Source: Prorocentrum cordatum (Eukaryota > Sar > Dinophyceae > Prorocentrales > Prorocentraceae). From it: a stretch of 64,000 nucleotides of DNA. Under the pieces are notes generated by a model. The model saw only the letters and a program-made list of their open reading frames with translations. It had not been told where the DNA came from and searched no databases. Below are positions 12,346 to 23,394 of this stretch, in pieces. Position 1 is the stretch's first letter, and every line of letters starts with the position of its first letter. Made by a program: the position numbers and the translations under genes. The stretch covers positions 229,501-293,500 of the forward strand of contig CAUYUJ010007269.1 of NCBI GenBank assembly GCA_963575745.1, in the 5' to 3' direction.

Positions 12346-12679
12346 ATGACGGCTTCCCCAGCCCGTTATTCCCCTGCATGCTCCCCCACATCCCTGATCA
12401 AGGCAACTCGCCTGGGAGACCTTTCTGCATGGGCTGGTGGGGTTGCTTTTTGGTCGCGGCCGCGAGACGACGGTCAGGCGGCAAGGGCAACGTCCAGGCC
12501 ACGGGCGAGGCTAATTGCTAAGCAGAGGCGCCGGCCGGCCCCCTCAGACGGCGGCTGCAGGCTGGGTGACGCTGAACAGGCTGGCGTACTGCGCTGGTGG
12601 GGTTGCGCGGAGCGTCTAGATTGCAGGGGGCAACTGGATACGTCGTAATCCGATTCGCAACGCCTTCTCCGCCCCCTCC

Positions 12680-12832
12680 CAGAGAGGAGGAGGAGGAGGA
12701 GGAGGAGGAGGAGGAGGAGGAGGAGGAGGAGGAAGGAGGAGGAGGAGGGAGAAGGATGAGAAGGAGGAACGAGAAGGGAGGAGGAGGAGGAGGAGGAGGA
12801 GGAGGAGGAGGAGGAGGAGGAGGGACTCCAAC
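12680..12832. repeat. GGA microsatellite
   Basis: (GAG)n runs at 12684-12765 and 12778-12822. Confidence 0.93.
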
Positions 12833-12989
12833 AGATCACGCCATCCAGCCTTGGACCCCCCCCCCTCGCGGCTCCTGCCACGCCATCAGCGGCGGCATGT
12901 ACAGGACCTCCGCGGGCGGCAGCAGAGGGAGAGGCACCCGTCCCACCAGCCTCCCTCGCGAAGCGGAGGAGCTGGAGGTTCTCGGGGCA

Positions 12990-14100
12990 GGCATTCGTAC
13001 TGTGCCTCATCTCCTCCTCCGCATCCTCCGTGTCCTCCTCCTCTTTCTCCTCCTCCTCCTCCTGGTCATTCGCCTCCCTCCTCCGTGCCCCTCCTGGCTG
13101 TCCTGATTACTGTCTCTGATCCTTATCCTGTCACATTCGTCCTCGTCCTCCCTCCGCATCCCCCGTCAACCATTATCATGCGTCATCCCACTCCTCCTCC
13201 ATTTCTACACCGCCTCGACTGAGCCCCTCGGGTCACGGTACCATGTAACACCATGGCCAGTACGGTTGCAGCCGCAAGTGCACATGTTTCAAGTCTGCCA
13301 GGAGCTACTCAACTACTCATACGCATGTGCAAGCCATCGATCGCGAAAGTGCCCTCATTCGCGTGATGGCTCTGCAGAACATAAACGACTATACGGCGGT
13401 TGGGCAAGAGCTGGAACACGTAACGGCATGAATCGCACCCGCCAAGCCATCGTCTGTCCTGCAGTCCCTTCTGTCTGCTAGATGTTTGCATCAACCCATG
13501 TTCTCACTAAGAGACGTCGTGGGTACCAGAAGCGCCAAGGACTGGCAACGAAAGCAGCATCCAAGGCCTAAATGAACTGCCCATGCTTTGACTCAGCCCA
13601 TGTTGACAAAGATGTTAAGAAACCACCCCCTGGGTGGCGGGTGCAAGCAGCGGGGGGCTGGTAGTCCGCATGTGAGCCATACTGTAAGGTTTCACGCGGG
13701 GCTGGGAGGGGGGTAGTGTTGTACTAGCTGCAGATGTTGCGCAGCTCTGCAGCCAGCACACCAAGCCCAGGCATCCCTTTAGATTCTGAGCTGGTGCTCG
13801 GAGCGATTATATTACCTGCTGGCGTCGGCTAAGAAGGTCACAGCAAAGCTGAGCTAGCCAAGACGTCCAAATCTTGAACAAGTCCTTCGCTCTGTCTTCA
13901 GGCGCATGTCCAAATCGAGCTACAAGAATGCCCCGCATGACCAAAACCAAACAACACCGCTGTAAAATGACCACCCACTTGTGCCACTGTGCTCCCTATG
14001 GCACGACACTTCGCATCAATCCAGAGTCCAGCGCATTGAAAGCATGCATCGTCAAAGGTCCTCCACCGCACGGCCTGGTCACGAGATTGCCCGAACCCGT
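12990..14100. other. No gene recognised
   Basis: A CTC-rich stretch (13000-13210) is followed by about 900 bp of ordinary-looking sequence. If the RND gene continues past TM6, further exons should lie below 14.1 kb on the minus strand; I could not find them with confidence. Confidence 0.4.
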
Positions 14101-14119
14101 CGCTACATCCAGACCCCCA

Positions 14120-14255
14120 GAACCCCAATGGGGATGCGAAGCGGAGCGAGCCGAGGGGCGATCGCGGCGGCCAGCAGCAGGAACGCCAGCATCACGCAGA
14201 GGCCCAGGTAGAGGCCGAACTCCCGCAGCGGCTGCAGCACGCTCACCATGTTCGC
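14120..14255 (-). CDS. Exon encoding TM6 of Patched/Dispatched-like RND protein
   Basis: The segment starts in phase 0 after CCATGCAG with G and reads ANMVSVLQPLREFGLYLG, then LCVMLAFLLLAAAIAP. The pattern (F)xANxxSxxxPLREFGLxxGLCV, followed by a long hydrophobic helix ending at a Pro, is the end of TM5 and TM6 of the first half of Dispatched-like proteins. The donor is unclear; the frame stays open for about 20 more codons, so the 3' limit is approximate. MITE copy A1 ends 273 bp away and lies just upstream in the intron. Confidence 0.62.
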
Positions 14256-14342
14256 CTGCATGGGCCGCGCGACGCTGGGCTTCCTCCGTCCCCACAACCG
14301 ACTCCTCCTCATATCCCGCCTCATATAGCAATCGCGCTATCG

Positions 14343-14528
14343 TTGAGTCGGGCCTGTCCCCCTACAGAGGGATTTTCGACGAAAAACCAAACGAAAAATG
14401 TCCCCAAAAGGTAAACATAGATTCAAAACATAGTCCCCAGACTATGTTTGGACTATGTTTTGACTATTTTGGGGGTATTTTGTATTTTTCCTTGAGAACC
14501 CCCCTGTAGGGGGACACGCCCGACTTAA
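14343..14528. mobile_element. MITE family A, copy A1
   Basis: A 186-bp foldback element. Both ends carry the inverted repeat (T/C)TRAGTCGGGC followed by CTGTCCCCCTACAG and a GATTTTCGACGAAAA stretch. The centre is AT-rich and itself palindromic (GACTATGTTT). It is flanked by an exact 8-bp duplication, CGCTATCG, at 14335-14342 and 14529-14536. No ORF is present, so it is non-autonomous. An 8-bp duplication fits hAT, Merlin, P or some MULE transposases; the family cannot be decided here. Confidence 0.88.
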
Positions 14529-15364
14529 CGCTATCGTAAGACACTCCAGGTAAGGAACGGAGAGGTTTTTTTCTGGCCGAGGCGAACCTCGACCACGAAG
14601 ACGCCCCCGCTCCGGATCTCAGGCACGGCCTGAGCACCGGAGGCCCTCCTGAGCCCCAAAAGCGGCCCTTCTTGCAGCGTCCCGCCCTGGACTCCCCCCG
14701 CCCCTCCCTCGTCCTCCTCAGCTCCGACATCGTCTGTCTCCTGCCCTCCATCCTCTCATCCCTCTGCCCCGTCTCCTCCTTCCCCCCTCCTCGTCCACCG
14801 CCGTGTCCGATCACTTCCATTCACCTCCGCCACCTCCTCCTACGAGTCCTCCCGCTCCCCTCCAACCTTCCCCCCACCCCGACGGACCAGGTTCGTTACT
14901 CACGCCTCCTCGCACGGCCAGCTGTGATGGGACATGGTCACAAACCACAATTCTCAGCGTTGGGTGCGATTCCGATCTCGACAAGCTGTTCTACGATCGC
15001 GGCACGCATCGGACGTCTCCAAACGCGCCGCACGCTGGAAATCGCGGCGCACAGTCAAAACGGTGCTTCCAAGTCGCCAGGGATCTGGAGTTCCCAACCT
15101 TCAGCTGGAAACGGAGGGAGCTCCTCGGGAACTCACGGTCCTATGTGGCCTAGCGCCAGGCATGGGCACTACATTTGACATAACATAATGGCGTGGGTCG
15201 TCCTAGCATGCGCGGCCACGTGGAGTGGGGAAGGGGGAGAGGATAGAGATGACGAGGAATAAGAGGCCGAATGCCGATGACGCCCTCAGACCCCCCGGAA
15301 ACCAAGTGAACATTGAAGTGTAAATAGTAATGAAGGGGGGAGGGAATGAAATGGGGAAGGGGAA

Positions 15365-15615
15365 TGCACACATGTGTATACATATATATATATACATACA
15401 TGTATCTATATATACATACATATATCTATATACATATGCATTTACATATACAATTCAAATGGAGGGGGCCGAACTGTCATGCACTGTCCCTGGGTGCGTG
15501 TCTGAAGTGGGTCTCCGCGGTACAGATTGTTGTTGCGTTGCTGATGCTGCTGTCGTTGTTGTTGTTGTTGTTGTTGTTGTTGTTGCCATCGTTATTGTTG
15601 GTAGTGTTGTTGTGC
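15365..15615. repeat. Dispersed repeat H, copy 1 (AT and GTT tracts)
   Basis: ATATATATATACATACATGT, then GGAGGGGGCCGAACTGTCAT, CACTGTCCCTGGGTGCGTGT and a (GTT)n tract. The inverted counterpart is at 30540-30740. Each is a small sequence flanked by two microsatellites. Confidence 0.65.
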
Positions 15616-15654
15616 TAACATGGTTCATGATTATGTTGTTGCTGTTGCACTCTC

Positions 15655-15915
15655 ACTAAGGAACAATTGTTGTTGATCCTCCCCTCCGGTGACCATTGTA
15701 TTTCTCAATTGGGAAATTTCCCCGGGGTTCGCACCCAGTATTTTTCCGATGGGAAACAGTCACCAAGCTCAAACTCAAACTGTGCCCATGGCCCCCGGGT
15801 TACAGCAACAACGGTTTCCGCCTAAGATTTCCTAACAATTTAGACAGGACCCCCGCTCCTGCCTGAGAGCACCTCGCAGTTTACTCAGGTTTCGCGCTCT
15901 CGTTTGAGACTGAGG
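15655..15915. repeat. Dispersed repeat G, copy 1
   Basis: CTCAAACTGTGCCCATGGCC, then GTTTCCGCCTAAGATTTCCT, ATTTAGACAGGACCCCCGCT and CTGCCTGAGAGCACCTC. It matches the longer tandem version at 19340-19985. Confidence 0.7.
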
Positions 15916-15934
15916 GCGCGCCGCTGAATTGCCC

Positions 15935-16200
15935 AAAGGGGGGGTGGGGGGGGCACTCCCCCGCCCCGCTTTCCCCGATCCGTCGTCGGGGATCCCCCCC
16001 CCCCCCTCCCTCCACCCGTTTCCCAGTCCGTCGTCGGGGACCCCCCCTTTCCCCCCCTTTCCCAGTCCGTCGTCGGGACACCCCCCCCTCCCCCCTTTCG
16101 AAAGAGGGGGGTGGTCCGAACCCCCCTCCCCCGTCCCCCCCTTTGGCCGCCAAATTCGCACCCCCCTCCCCCCCTTTCGCCACGGATCCCCCTGGCTCTG
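15935..16200. repeat. C-rich minisatellite with CAGTCCGTCGTCGGG units
   Basis: Three units of CCCAGTCCGTCGTCGGGGA separated by C and T runs, followed by CCCCCTTTCGAAAGAGGGGG palindromic and C-rich sequence. A similar C-rich block (17455-17700) lies on the other side of the heptamer array. Confidence 0.75.
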
Positions 16201-16251
16201 GAACCCGACCCCCGTCACCCCTAGCACTACCACCCGGACCGCCCGTAACCC

Positions 16252-16276
16252 GAACCCCAAACCCTAACCCTAGCCC
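16252..16276. repeat. Short telomere-like CCCTAA stretch
   Basis: AACCCCAAACCCTAACCCTA followed by GCCCC carries two to three units close to the CCCTAAA/CCCTAA telomere repeat. It is too short to be a telomere. It lies at the edge of the ACTACTC array. Confidence 0.55.
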
Positions 16277-16284
16277 CAAACAGC

Positions 16285-17455
16285 ACTCAGTACTCACTAT
16301 TCGCTACCCACGACCCACTGCTCACTACTCGCTACTCACTACTCACTTCTCACTATTCACTACTCACTACTCACGACTCAATATTCACCACCCACTATTC
16401 ACGACCCACTACCCACAACGCACTACTCACTGCTCACTACTCCCAACTCACTACTCAATACTCACTATTCACTACCCACTACTCAATACTCACTACGTAC
16501 TCACTACGCACACAAACTCACTACCCACTACTCACTACTCATTAATCACTACTCACTACCCACCAACCACTATCCACTACTCACTACTGAATACTCACAA
16601 TTCATTACTCAAAACTCCCTGCCCACAACTCACTATTCAGTATCCGATGCTCGCTTCGCGCTACTCACTAGTCCTTACACCGCACTCACTGCTCACTACT
16701 CACTACTCGCTACGCAATAGTCAATACCCACTTCGCACTACTCACTACCCACTACTCATCACTACTCCCTCCTCGCTAGTCACACGTCACAACTAACTAC
16801 CCATTACCCAGTCCTCACTGCTCACTACTCACGACGCATTACTCACTACTCTCTACTCGCTACTCCCTACGCGCTACTCATTACCCACAACCCACTTCTC
16901 ACTTACCACTACTTTCTGGCCACTACTCCTTACCCCGCACTCGCTACTCACTACTCACAGTGCACCAGTCACTACTCGCTACTCCCTACTCGCAACTCAC
17001 TACTCCCTACTACTAACTACTGACTACTCCCTCCTGACTACTCACTACTCACAATGCCATACTCGCTGCTCACGATTCACTTCTCGCTACTCCCAACCCG
17101 CTACTCACTATTCACTTCCCGCCCCCCCCTACCCACTACTCACTGCCCACACCTCACAGTTCACTACCCACTACTCGCTACTTCCTACTCGCTACTCACT
17201 ACTCCCTACTGCCTCCTCGCTACTACCTACTCACAATTCCCCACCCATTACTCACTATTCACTACTCGTTACCCCCTACTCGCTACTCACTACGCACTAC
17301 CCACACCCCATTCCCCACTACTCATTACTCACTGAGCACTAGTCCCTACTCGCTAGTCACTCCTCACTTTTCACTACTACATACCCACTACTCACTATTC
17401 ACTACTCACTACCCACGAGTCTCTACTCACTACTTACTACCCACTATTCCGAGGC
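16285..17455. repeat. ACTACTC heptamer array, ~1.2 kb
   Basis: Degenerate tandem units based on CACTACTCACTATTCACTAC, with frequent variants such as ACTCGCT, ACCCACA and ACTCCCT. It begins right after a telomere-like AAACCCTAACCCTAG stretch. C-rich arrays flank it on both sides. Open frames reading HYSLLTTHYS are translations of the heptamer. Confidence 0.92.
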
Positions 17456-17762
17456 CTGACCCCCCCCTTACGGGAGAGGCCCCCTCCCCGGCCGCCTGTT
17501 CGGCGCGGGGGAGGGGAGGGGGTTCAACCCCCCCACCCCACCCCCCACATCTAGCGCCAAGGGTGGGGAGGGTCCAGACCCCCCCCTGAGGGGGGGGGGC
17601 TCGGACCCCCCCTCCCGAAGGGGGGGAAGGGGGGAGGGTCGAAAATCTCACCCCCACTTGACGGGGGGAAGGGGTGGTTCTGCGAGCACACCCCCTCTGT
17701 TAATTTACGGTGGCATCCACTGGCGCGCTTTCCTTGAGACTTCTTGAAATTTGATTCACGCA

Positions 17763-17820
<58 letters not shown>
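17763..17820. repeat. (CT)n microsatellite
   Basis: About 50 bp of uninterrupted CT, ending in TTTTTT. A second, longer CT-rich tract is at 20840-21000. Confidence 0.95.
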
Positions 17821-17954
17821 CTCTCGAGGATCTGAAATCGCGCTCGTGCGTTGAAAATGTCCCGCGATTCACTTAAGCGCCGCGTTCCCGACACTCAGGC
17901 ACCCAGGAGTCGCGCTCACGCTTCGGACTCCCTCGCAGCTTACTCAAAAATCGG

Positions 17955-18425
17955 AATGTTGCCGCCCTTCGTGGCCACGTTGCAGCCTTTCGTGGCCCCC
18001 TCGCTGCCCTTCGTGATCCTCGCTACGCTTCGTGGCCCACTTGCAGCCCTTCGTTGTCCCCCCATCGCTGCCCTTCGTGGCCCAGTTGCAGCCCCTCGTG
18101 GTCCTTTCGCTGCCCTGCGCACGTTGCAGCCCTTGGCGGCCCCTTCGCTGCCCTTCGTGGACCCGTTCTGGCCCTTCGTGGCCCCTTCGCTGCCCTTCGT
18201 GGCCCCGTTGCAGCCCTCCGCGGCCCCCTCGCTTGCTCTTCGTGGCCCCGTTGCAGCCTTTCGTGGCCCACTCGCTGCCCTTCGTGGCCCCGTTGTGCAG
18301 TCCTTCGCTGCCCCTCGCTGCCTTTCGTGGCCCCGTCGCAACGCTTCGTGGCCCGCTCGCTGCCATTCGCGGCCCCGTTGCTGCCCTCAGTGGCCCCGTC
18401 GCTGCCGTCCGCGGCCCAATATAAG
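17955..18425. repeat. 21-bp minisatellite CCCTTCGTGGCCCCGTTGCAG, block 1
   Basis: About 20 degenerate units alternating TTGCAG and TCGCTG endings. The 21-bp unit keeps frames open in all phases (for example FVAPLQP). There is no start or splice context that would make it a gene. Confidence 0.9.
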
Positions 18426-18433
18426 TATTCGGG

Positions 18434-18660
18434 GATCTGCTGACCCGGGTCAATCCAGACCCGGGTCAGCAGGAAACCAAAAACTGCAATGCAGGAAAAA
18501 AAACTGCAACGCAGGTCTTCGCAAACCCGGGTCAGCCAATACGCGCGGCCGCCTCGCGGCCACGAGCGGCTCGCTAACCCGGGTCAGCCAGAGGGGGCCT
18601 TCGCAGGATCCTGCAGGATCTGGCGCTCTGGCTGACCCCCGTTTGCACTGACCCCCGTCT
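18434..18660. repeat. ACCCGGGTCAGC palindrome cluster
   Basis: GCTGACCCGGGTC and GACCCGGGTCAGC form a hairpin with a 6-base loop at about 18439-18470. Two more AACCCGGGTCAGCC sites and two CTGACCCCCGT variants follow up to 18655. The cluster separates two blocks of the same 21-bp minisatellite. Confidence 0.6.
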
Positions 18661-18674
18661 CTTAGGCCCCGAAG

Positions 18675-18960
18675 TATGTTTTTTCGTGGCCCCCGGTGGT
18701 TTCCGCCCGTCGTGGCCCCATATGCGTGCTCTTCGTGGCTCCGCTGTCGCCCTTCGTGGCCCCTCTCGCTGTCCTACATGGCCCCGTTGCTACCCTCAGT
18801 GGTCCCGTCTCTGCCCTCTGCGGCCCAACATTATCTGCCCTTCGCGGCCCCTGCTCTTTCGCGCCACTCGCGGCCCCATACGCATACTCATCGTGGCCCC
18901 GCTGTCGCCCTTCGTGGTCCCCTTCCTGCCCTTCGTGGCCCCGCTGTTGCTCTCGTTTTC
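18675..18960. repeat. 21-bp minisatellite, block 2
   Basis: The same unit (CCCTTCGTGGCCCCGCTGTC) after the ACCCGGGTCAGC cluster. It ends in a CGTCGT microsatellite at about 18978-19015. Confidence 0.88.
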
Positions 18961-19339
18961 GCTCTCGTTCCCGCTTTCGCTCGTCGTCGTCGTCGTCGAC
19001 GTCGTCGTCGTTGTCGTTATGGTGTCCCCTGTCCGTCCTTCTTGGGGTCGGGTTGCCGCCGATCCGCGCTGCTGCTGGCCTGGCCGACGGTCCGCGGCCG
19101 CCCCGCCGCTTGCCGGAGCCTGGCCTGCAGGGAAGAAAGATATACCCCCCAGAAGCGGGGACGATCGAAAACGGAGAGGGCGGGTATCGAGGGTTTGGGA
19201 ATACGCGTCGAATGACATGCGAGCAGATATGGGCAAACAGTTGTTTGAAGTTGTTGGTGTTGTGTGCGCGTGTGTGTGTGTGTTGTGATTTTGAAAGGTG
19301 TTGATGTAGTTGTTGAACTCTCATTTGTAAAAATAATGA

Positions 19340-19985
19340 TTATTGATCCCCCCTCACTGATGCAGACTGTTGTTCCTCAATCAAAGTGTGCCCGTCGACG
19401 CTCGCACCCTGTTTTTGACCAGGGGAAATCTTGATGCTCAAACTGTGACCCTGGCCCCCCGGACCACCACAACAACAACAATTCCCGCCGAAGACTTCCT
19501 CCAAATTTACTCAGGACCCCCGCTTCCGCCTGAGAGCTCCTCACAATCTACTCAAGATCGGTGTTCCCGCTTGCGATTTCCTCGCAGTTTAATCAGGACC
19601 CCCACTCCCACCCGAGACTTCATCACACTTTGCTCAGGAACGGCGCTCCCGTTTGAGACTTCCTCGCAATTTAGTCAAGACTTCCTCGCAAGTTAATCAA
19701 GACCCCCGCTCCCGCCAGAGAGCCACTCACATTTTATTCATGAGTTGCGTTCTCGCTTGCGACTTCCATACAATGTATTCAGAACTCGCGCTTTCGACGC
19801 TCAGGGAACACGCTGCGCCAAGGAGGCCGTCACAATTTACGTAGGAATCGCGCTCTCGCCATGCTCAGGCATCCCGCTTGAATGTCCCACCCGCCCGGCC
19901 CGCCCGTCAGGGGATCGCCCGCCCGTCGTGGGTTCCCGCCCGAGACTTCCTTCAGGAGCGGCGTTTCCGTTTAGGACTTCCTCGA
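19340..19985. repeat. Dispersed repeat G, copy 2, with ~48-bp tandem units
   Basis: Starts like copy 1 (CTCAAACTGTGACCCTGGCC). It then repeats a unit based on CTCAGGACCCCCGCTCCCGC, CTGAGAGCTCCTCACAATTT about nine times with decay, up to GTTTAGGACTTCCTCG at 19985. Confidence 0.75.
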
Positions 19986-20192
19986 ACGTTCACGCTCTTA
20001 CCTTCCTGCTCCTCCTCCCTCTCCCTCCGCCCTCCTCTCCTCCCTTCTCTCTCCCCCCTCTCTTCCCTCATCATTGTGCCTGTCTGCCCTGTCCTCACTC
20101 CCTCCTCTCCGTCCTCCTTCTCTCTCCCCTATCTTGCCTCCTCCCTCTCTCTGTCTTTCGCTCTCTCCCCTCTCCCTCTTTCTCTACCTCTC

Positions 20193-20540
20193 TTAGAGAT
20201 CATTTTTTTATTCCGGCCGGTAACGCTCGTTACCCGGGGGGGGGGGGGGGGGTCGTGCCCCCCAGGTAACGGTAACGCTTGGGCTGGGCGGGGTATGGCG
20301 AAGCAGGGGCGCCCTGCGATCGCCATAGTATGCGCGCGAGCAGCACTCTCTGCCTGAGAGCACAACAGTGGCTTGCGATTCGAGTACAAGCGCAAAGCCC
20401 GCCGCGTGGTCCCGGCACCACGCCCGCGCCCGCGCGCGCGACGACGATGATCGACGAGCGACGAGCGACGAGGTCGACGACGACGACGACGACGACGTTT
20501 GCCGCCTGTTTCGGCCTCCGGAGGCCGTTTTCGGGCGCCG

Positions 20541-20601
<61 letters not shown>

Positions 20602-20842
20602 TTCGAGTACAAGCGCAAAGCCCGCAAGCACCAGCATCGCGCATGCGAGCGCCGCAATGGCCTGCGAGCGCCCACAGTGCGCCTGCGACCACCACACCAC
20701 AGTGCGCATGCCTTCGGGCACCAGCATGTTGGAGGGGAAGACCGAGACCCCCCCCGCGTACGAGCGTTACCGTTACGGGGGGGGGGGGGGAGAGGCCCGG
20801 GTAACGAGCGTTACCCCCCAGAGGAAAAAAAACAATCTCTTA
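20193..20842. mobile_element. Foldback element with a GAC microsatellite core
   Basis: A palindrome of about 650 bp. The left end TTAGAGATCATTTTTTTATT, then GGTAACGCTCGTTACCCGGG and a poly-G run, is mirrored on the right by poly-G, CCCGGGTAACGAGCGTTACC and GGAAAAAAAACAATCTCTTA. Inside, a direct repeat (ATTCGAGTACAAGCGCAAAG at about 20378 and 20601) brackets GAC tracts. No transposase ORF is present. The open frames across it are repeat translations. Confidence 0.6.
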
Positions 20843-20886
20843 TATGAATGTATCTCTCGCTCTCTCTCTGTCTCCCTCTTGTTGTT

Positions 20887-20941
<55 letters not shown>

Positions 20942-21000
20942 TTCTCTCTCCCTCTCTCTCTCTCTCTCCCTTTCTCTCTCTATATTTCTCTCTCTCGTTG
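20840..21000. repeat. CT-rich microsatellite
   Basis: (TCTCTC)n with regular TTTCTC interruptions about every 20-24 bp, so a second-order repeat of about 22 bp is visible. Confidence 0.92.
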
Positions 21001-21394
21001 CCTCTAATCAACCGCCCCCCTCGTCGCTCCTTGTTCGTGGCGTTGTCCCCCTTCCTTCGTCTCTCCCCCTCCCTTCCTCCCGCTCTCCCTCGTTCGCCCC
21101 CCCTCTTTTTGCAGGGCCCACACCAACTCCAATGGCGGGCACATGTACGCCCACGGAAGGTTGTCCGCCCGTGCAGGTTTGCCCGCCTGTCCAAGCCCGC
21201 CGCCCCCCGCAAAGAGAAACGAATCCCCCCAAAGCAAGTGTGATCGAAGACAAAAAGGGCGGGCATCGAGGGTGTGTGGAGCTCGCTCTGACTGACACAT
21301 GGGCAAATCAGAGCGAACCATATTACAATGCTTGTTGTTGTTGTTGCTTGTTGTTACGTGCTGTTTCTGTCGTCATCCAACGCGGCCCAAACCG

Positions 21395-21625
21395 CCCGCA
21401 ACGCACAACAAACCCGCGACCCACATGCGACCCACCCGTGACCCATCCACGATTCACCCGCGACCCACCAGCGACCCTCTTGCGACCCTCTTGCGACCCT
21501 CTCGCGACCCACCCGCGGCCCTCCCGCGACCTTCCCGCGACCCACCCGCGACAACCCCGCGACCCGCCTCGCGATCCACATGCGACCCACCCGCGACCCA
21601 CTCGCAACCCACCCCGCGCCCGCCC
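21395..21625. repeat. CGACCCACCCG minisatellite, 11-bp units
   Basis: About 20 units of the type CCCACCCGCGA and CCCTCTTGCGA. An inverted array of the same unit (GGGTCGCGGGT) is at 30380-30535. Both arrays adjoin similar GTTGTTGTT or AACAACAAT sequence. Confidence 0.88.
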
Positions 21626-22261
21626 CCTCAGTCTTATCCCCAACTGCGGGGTGCTATGCCTTCGTAAGATGCTGGGAGTGAAGCGAAGGGAGGACAATAA
21701 GCCCAATATGTTGACGAGCAGCTGGCCTGCCTGCCCCGCTGTACATAAACAGAGCTCTTACGACACCACGGCGCCCGCGCTTGCTGGTGACTCAAGCCGA
21801 AGCCCCTTGCCTTCTCTGCCTCCACGCGGAGGGAGGGGAAGGGGGAAGAGGTTGTCCTTCTCCTCATCCCAACTCGCCCTCTCCTCTTCAATCTTTCTCG
21901 TCCTTCTCGTCCTCCTCATGTCCCTTCTCCACGTTCCCCCCACCCCTCCCGTGGAGAATGCTCGTTTTGTATCAGAGAGGTCGATGAACAGCTCACACAT
22001 CGCGTGATGCGACATGGGCAAATTCAGTCTGCGTCCTCGCGCTGCCGCGGATATTATTGTAGTGGCCTCCGGCCAGTGCCGCCGATCCGGGATGCTACCG
22101 ATTCTGCTTGCAACGGATGACCTGTTGTCTTAAAGTAGAGCACTCGCTCGAGACATCCTCATAAGATAGAGATGTTGAACTCGCTTGGGCAACCTTCGGA
22201 TATTCGAAACTGACGATCTCGCGTGAACAGCCAAACTCATGGGATGTTGACGTAGCTGATG

Positions 22262-22670
22262 TATGACACCTTTGGGGGACGTTCCTGGGTTTCCCGGGGG
22301 ACCTTTTGGAGGCATCCTCGAGGCTTCTTGGGGGCTCGCTGGAGGAATTTGTTGGATCTCTTGGGGGCCTTTGGGGGGCGTCCTTGGGGCTTCTTGGCCC
22401 GTCGTGGGCCCTTCTTGGGCCGTCTCGGAGCCCTCTTCGGCGTCTCTTGGGCAGTCTTGGGGCTCTCTGGGGCCGTCTCTTTGGGTCCTCTTGGGAGGCC
22501 TCTTCAGGTCTTCTTGGGGCGTCTTGTAGGCTTCTGGAGCTGTTTGGGGGACAACTTGGGCGTCTTGTAACTTTTTTTTCGGCGTCTCAGGGCCCTCTTG
22601 GACCGTTTGGGTGGCTTCCTGGTTTCGTACTGGCCCGTGTTGGGGCCCTCCTGGGCGAGGGGACAGTTCT
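22262..22670. repeat. Degenerate CCCAAGAGGC array 4 (inverted)
   Basis: The reverse complement of the array type, GGGGGCCTCTTGGG-like units (GGGCCTTTGGGGGGCGTCCT, TTGGGCCGTCTCGGAGCCCT). It starts after a unique GTATGACACCTTTGGGGGAC. Confidence 0.68.
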
Positions 22671-22995
22671 GGAGTGAGCTGGAGTCGGGATTTCGCAGCA
22701 AGAATGGAATGGAAAGCTCCCCCGCCCCCGTCCCTTACCCTGGCAGAGACACTTCGGCATCCACCCCACAGCAGAGCTGAAACTAAGGAACTGAGGCTCG
22801 GGCGACACGTGATGGTCCCACAAAGTCACACGCCGGATCGACGGATTGTTTTGAGATGTTCGATTTCTTGTACGTTTTCCGTGCAGATCTTCGTCGGCTC
22901 TCGATCCTCGGGGGGGTGCACCAGTCGGAGGCCGAGGAGGCGGCCAGAGAAAAAGCGAGGGGGAGGGCAGGATGAGGGTCGGGGCGGATGAAAAT

Positions 22996-23152
22996 GAAGT
23001 GGCCCTGGGACACACAAATAAATACGCAGATGACATAATCCCCCATATTTCCCATATTTTGTGCGTTTTTGTCTTCCCCTCCCCTTCCCATATGTTCCAA
23101 TATTTTCCTGGGGATCGACGATGAATTGTGTCTGTGTTTTTTCCCCCATGCT
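22996..23152. mobile_element. MITE family B, copy B1 (diverged)
   Basis: This shares the family B layout. A start like GAAGGGGCCCTGGGACACAC is followed by an A-rich segment, CCCATATTTTCCCATATTTT, and GTCTTCCCC...CTTCCCATAT. It then has GGGGAATCGACGATGAATTG and TGTGTCTGTGTGTTTCTTCC at the end. This copy is the most diverged and its flanks match poorly. Confidence 0.7.
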
Positions 23153-23394
23153 GAGAAAGGGGGGATTGGGAAGGGGGGGGTGACGAACAAATCTGCTGCA
23201 CGCAGCCGTTTTCGGCTTCGCCGCTGGGCGCAGTCTTCGCGGCACGCCGAGAGACCGGCTCCGTGAACATGGTAAGGAGCGGGAAGGGAGGGGAGGGGGA
23301 TCGAGGAATAGACATGCCACGTGAACGCAAATGTTCGGAGGTCCGCGCGGATATCTTGGTGGGCGTCCCCACTTTCCCGGGACTGAATTCGCGT

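Noticed and set aside
12850-12990. Minus-strand reading LVGRVPLPLLPPAEVLYMPP as a further RND exon
   Set aside because: The position suits a post-TM6 exon, but there is no acceptor in the right phase and no family motif.
16143-17335. Long plus-strand ORFs rich in HYSLLTTHYS
   Set aside because: Translation of the ACTACTC heptamer array (a 7-bp unit gives a 7-residue cycle).
17851-18651. 266-residue ORF with FVAPLQP repeats
   Set aside because: A 21-bp minisatellite keeps all frames free of stops. Opposite-strand and shifted frames are equally open.
20844-22007. 387-residue plus-strand ORF
   Set aside because: It starts in a CT microsatellite (Leu/Ser repeats) and continues through the CGACCCACCCG minisatellite. 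There is no domain.
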